A stretch of 64,000 nt of DNA, from NCBI GenBank assembly GCA_003024785.1, contig PUQB01000236.1, forward strand, positions 166,097 through 230,096. The letters run 5' to 3'. The position numbers and the translations under genes were made by a program. The notes under the pieces are model-generated. The model made no database searches and was not told the DNA's origin. It saw only the letters and a list, made by a program, of their open reading frames with translations. Shown here in pieces: positions 61,400 through 64,000 of the stretch. Numbering within the stretch: position 1 is the first letter of the stretch; every line of letters starts with the position of its first letter. The stretch comes from Selaginella tamariscina. Taxonomy: Eukaryota > Streptophyta > Lycopodiopsida > Selaginellales > Selaginellaceae.

Positions 61400-62353
61400 C
61401 TATAACGTTTGCATCAGGGACTTCTGCTGCTCCCTATTAGTATCCTTCTTACCACACTGCATATGCAACTCTCTTTCAACTGGCTGGCTCACCGAATGCG
61501 ATCTCTTATCCACCCTGCAGTGCCTTACTACCCATGGATGGTTCTTTATTTGCTGGAGTGTGAGCCTCTTCTCAGGCTGCAGACATAGAATCTCTTGAAT
61601 AAACACCGTGGCTTCGAATGTAAGCCCACACCACTGCATAGAGGTCACGGGCAAGTCCTCGAAAGCTCTCAATCTTGTTTGTACCTCTTTGGATTCCAAC
61701 TTCCCAAAGGCAACTTTCCCAGAAAGCATTTCGTATAGAACAATTCCAATCCCCCATACGTCTACAGATTCGTTATACTCCCTTTCGGCCCCCATCTCAG
61801 GCGCCCTGTACCTCTCCGTTCCGATGTCGTTCTTCATTGTCTTTGCGCAGTCCTTGTCCGCAAACACTCTTGCACAGCCGAAATCAGCAAGCTTGATATG
61901 GTAGGGCTCCTGCTTGCTTGTGACCAGTATGTTGGCAAGCTTGATGTCTCTGTGCACGATCCCTTGACTATGAATGTGCTCAACAATCTCTGCTAGCTCT
62001 CTTACGATCCACGCTGCTTCTGGGGCGCTCAGCCTCTTCTTCGTGTGCACTAGATCCTCGAGAGAGCACTCGCAACGCTCCAGAATCATGTTGTAATGAT
62101 TCTCATCTACAAGGCACTCGATCAGCGACAGCACGCCCTTGTACCCTTTTAGTTTCCTCAAGGCATCACGCTCTGTCCGACCATGGTCCTTTGTTAAGCC
62201 AGCGAAAGTCTTGCACGCAAAGAGCAGACCGTCTTCCCTGCGCTTGACAAGTGCAACACTGCCTTGGCCGCCCTCGCCAAGCTTCCGCTTCACCGTGTAG
62301 AAGCTCTTCAGCACGTTTGTAAGCTTCGAATGCGCCCGTTCTTTTATCTTCAT
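61400..62353 (-). CDS. Intact intronless Ser/Thr protein kinase, 317 residues
   Basis: An uninterrupted frame starts at the ATG at 62353. The kinase domain fills residues 19 to about 275 and has all key elements. The glycine loop is GEGGQGSV (26-33) and the ATP lysine is K48 in FACKTF. The catalytic loop is HRDIKLAN (134-141), DFG is at 157-159, and GTERYRAPE ends at 186 with VDVWGIGIVLYEML following. NHPWV, late in the domain, is typical of the CaMK/CDPK-like group. No EF hands follow; the tail of about 45 residues is basic and polar. The Arg before the catalytic Asp marks an RD kinase. It is probably cytosolic. The absence of introns, in a window of intron-rich genes, suggests a retrocopy or a lineage-specific intronless family. 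It has no recognisable link with its neighbours. Confidence 0.88.
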   Translation of the reverse strand: MKIKERAHSKLTNVLKSFYTVKRKLGEGGQGSVALVKRREDGLLFACKTFAGLTKDHGRTERDALRKLKGYKGVLSLIECLVDENHYNMILERCECSLEDLVHTKKRLSAPEAAWIVRELAEIVEHIHSQGIVHRDIKLANILVTSKQEPYHIKLADFGCARVFADKDCAKTMKNDIGTERYRAPEMGAEREYNESVDVWGIGIVLYEMLSGKVAFGKLESKEVQTRLRAFEDLPVTSMQWCGLTFEATVFIQEILCLQPEKRLTLQQIKNHPWVVRHCRVDKRSHSVSQPVERELHMQCGKKDTNREQQKSLMQTL

Positions 62354-62960
62354 GACCAATAGAATGCAACCCTAGAGGTAGATGTTCCTCTTATACCCGA
62401 TTTAAAGGTCAATGGGGATATACCCATGGCATCAAGAAATATTCTTGTCGAATATCTGGCTCAGTCTATAAACACACTAAATACATCAGTTCTGTAATTC
62501 TATGTTGTTTACTACTTAAATAAGTATTAAGACATTGGTTTCTAATTAAATGCTACGTAGATGAAGCTTTCAAACCACTTATATGTATATAGTAACTTTC
62601 TTAACAAAAACTTCCTCCAGCCAAACAAACCAGCTTAAACTTCTCAGTTTCACAATGCAGGCCTGGTATACACCCACACAACGTATTGGAGAGTGAGTTC
62701 CTGTCGTCAAAAGCCTTCCATGGACTGGTCTCTAATCTTGGTAACACCAACTCACGGTTATACTCTACATCATCAAAGAGTGCGTCAGTCGTGGGTGTCA
62801 CTCGAGTCACCTACATCTTGACTTTGGTCACCTGCATAATACCCCTCAATTAGCCACTAATATAGTGGCTCCACAAAAGTAAATACAAGTGGCAGAGTTA
62901 GGGTTAAGTTAATTTTGTTAAATTAATATGTGAAATATAATAGATACATTTTATTCAAAA
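62354..62960. other. Upstream region of the intronless kinase
   Basis: No coding similarity was recognised. The sequence at 62620-62850 is less AT-rich than its surroundings and has a minus-strand open frame of about 69 codons without known motifs. It may be leader or old repeat. Confidence 0.45.
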
Positions 62961-62969
62961 TATGTCAAT

Positions 62970-63893
62970 GTATTTTACTCCCATGTTTTGGTTGAAATCC
63001 AACATGGTTATAAAGTATTTTGAAGGCTTCTTTTTTCGATGTTATAAATCTCTTCCTCCACATGTACTTGGGAAGTAACTTGCATAGAGATTTCTGATAG
63101 TATCATATCTTGGTAATGATCTCTTCATTACTCCCCAAATTGCTTCTATCGTATTAGTATGAACACTTGTAATTGAATCAACGAAGTTTTGTGAATGGTT
63201 GTATAATGCTCATTTTAATTGTGCCAACTATTCAGAATCATACCCAGCCCAACAACCACTAAAGATAATACTACCTTTGTAATATATTGGTAAAGAAGAT
63301 CTATAAATGTTTTTTTAGTTCGATTTGTTATTAAAATCATGAACATTTTATTTGAGTCACGTTCCATTCTTTGAAAACTCATTAACCTTGAACTTGTCAA
63401 TCGCTGTTTTATGATTTTTCAAATTTGCTTTCATTTATTTAACTATCTTTCTTGGGCCACCTATTACCTCACTTGTTTCTTAAATAACTATAATGCATAT
63501 ATCATGACAGAAGTTGTACTAATCCGAAGTTGTATGTTCATTTCCATTCTCACACTGTAGCCATGTTTGGTCATGTGGCATCTTAATTGATTAACAATTC
63601 TAAGCATGTGAATGAACTCCAACTTATTGTTTTGAAACCAAGTACCTAATTGAATACCACTAGTGTTGCCACATCATTTACTACATTGCCATTTGATGCC
63701 ATCCTTGCTCTTGCAATTGAAACCAATCCTCATTTCACGTTGACACTTATTACAAACACATTTGGAAGGAAGCAAACCAATCTTTTAACACAATCGGATT
63801 GCATCCGAATTTGTAAAAACAACTTTACAAAGTTGAGTAAAATTGGTGAATTTAATCTCCCTTTTCTCAAATCTAATAAGAGCCATAAGAAAT
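62970..63893 (-). mobile_element. Decayed IS1595/ISXO2-class transposase (Merlin superfamily-like)
   Basis: The minus strand, read through stops and shifts, follows the whole ISXO2-type transposase. A zinc ribbon (CVCNKCQREM at 63745-63765, WQCSK then C at about 63675-63690) comes first, then GIQLGTWF (63632-63658). IGGPRKIV follows at about 63440-63460, running into a DESKF-like box whose first acidic codon now reads AAT. Next are RDSNKMFMILI, FSGCWAGYDSE (63228-63262), HSQNFVDSI (63172-63198), TNTIEAIWGVMKRSLPRY (63105-63160) and YMWRKRFIT (about 63050). These are the DDE/N core and the terminal WRRR-like block. Merlin transposons are eukaryotic relatives of this bacterial group. At least five stops or indels make it non-functional. 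Terminal inverted repeats were not found. Confidence 0.75.
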
Positions 63894-64000
63894 GAATAAA
63901 AAAAAAAAAGCAAAAGATAATAAAAAAAGTAAAAATAAGAACTCACATAGAAGCAATGTAAAAATCCTTTTGTTTTTGTTTTGGTTTTGTACTAAGTTTC
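63894..64000. other. Window end, A-rich sequence
   Basis: A-rich and T-rich runs; nothing recognised. Confidence 0.4.

Overview
This window is eukaryotic nuclear DNA, very probably from a streptophyte (land plant or close algal relative). The single-copy genes are plant-type: a class III peroxidase, a SYP5-class Qc-SNARE, the microtubule phosphatase PHS1 and a Ras-group-related LRR protein (PIRL). They are intron-rich with GT-AG splicing, and intergenic DNA is very AT-rich. Microsatellites (GT/CA, CT/GA, TA) fill introns and spacers. The Merlin-type transposase relic and the two intronless kinase genes lean towards a non-seed plant, but I cannot name a species.

Layout. The 3' end of a HOTHEAD-like GMC oxidoreductase lies at 1-380. 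A complete chromodomain Ty3/gypsy element, coding on the minus strand, occupies 724-6789 between 5-bp duplications. A long LTR of another gypsy element follows at 7277-8773, then AT-rich spacer. Plus-strand genes come next: PIG-O GPI-ethanolamine-phosphate transferase (11384-17964, 24 exons), SYP5 SNARE (18332-20246), class III peroxidase (21536-23226) and PHS1 (24220-28263). A second, compact gypsy element with 205-bp LTRs lies at 28679-33586 (minus), followed by 2.5 kb of AT-rich spacer. Minus-strand genes follow: a broken intronless protein with a kinase-like domain (38135-36115), a 33-exon ZGRF1-like DNA helicase (46965-38428) and the ATP-synthase assembly factor ATP10 (49763-48109). A plus-strand PIRL gene is at 51269-52874. 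About 8 kb of nested direct and inverted repeats (53-61 kb) precedes an intact intronless Ser/Thr kinase (62353-61400, minus) and a decayed IS1595/ISXO2-class (Merlin-like) transposase at the right edge.

The genes are ordinary neighbours, not an operon or a single pathway: GPI anchors, vacuolar trafficking, wall or redox chemistry, microtubules, DNA repair and mitochondrial assembly. What they share is a telo-box-like TTAGGGTT motif close to the start codon in six of them. The ZGRF1-like helicase also has a consensus E2F site 33-43 bp upstream of its ATG.

A caution on reading frames. Most conserved exons carry isolated one-base gains or losses, yet splice sites and protein similarity continue on both sides. 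Other stretches (the 3' third of ZGRF1, the intact kinase, most of one gag) are clean. This looks more like uneven consensus accuracy than wholesale gene death, but it cannot be settled from one sequence. Gene symbols below are by similarity to remembered families; no search was run.
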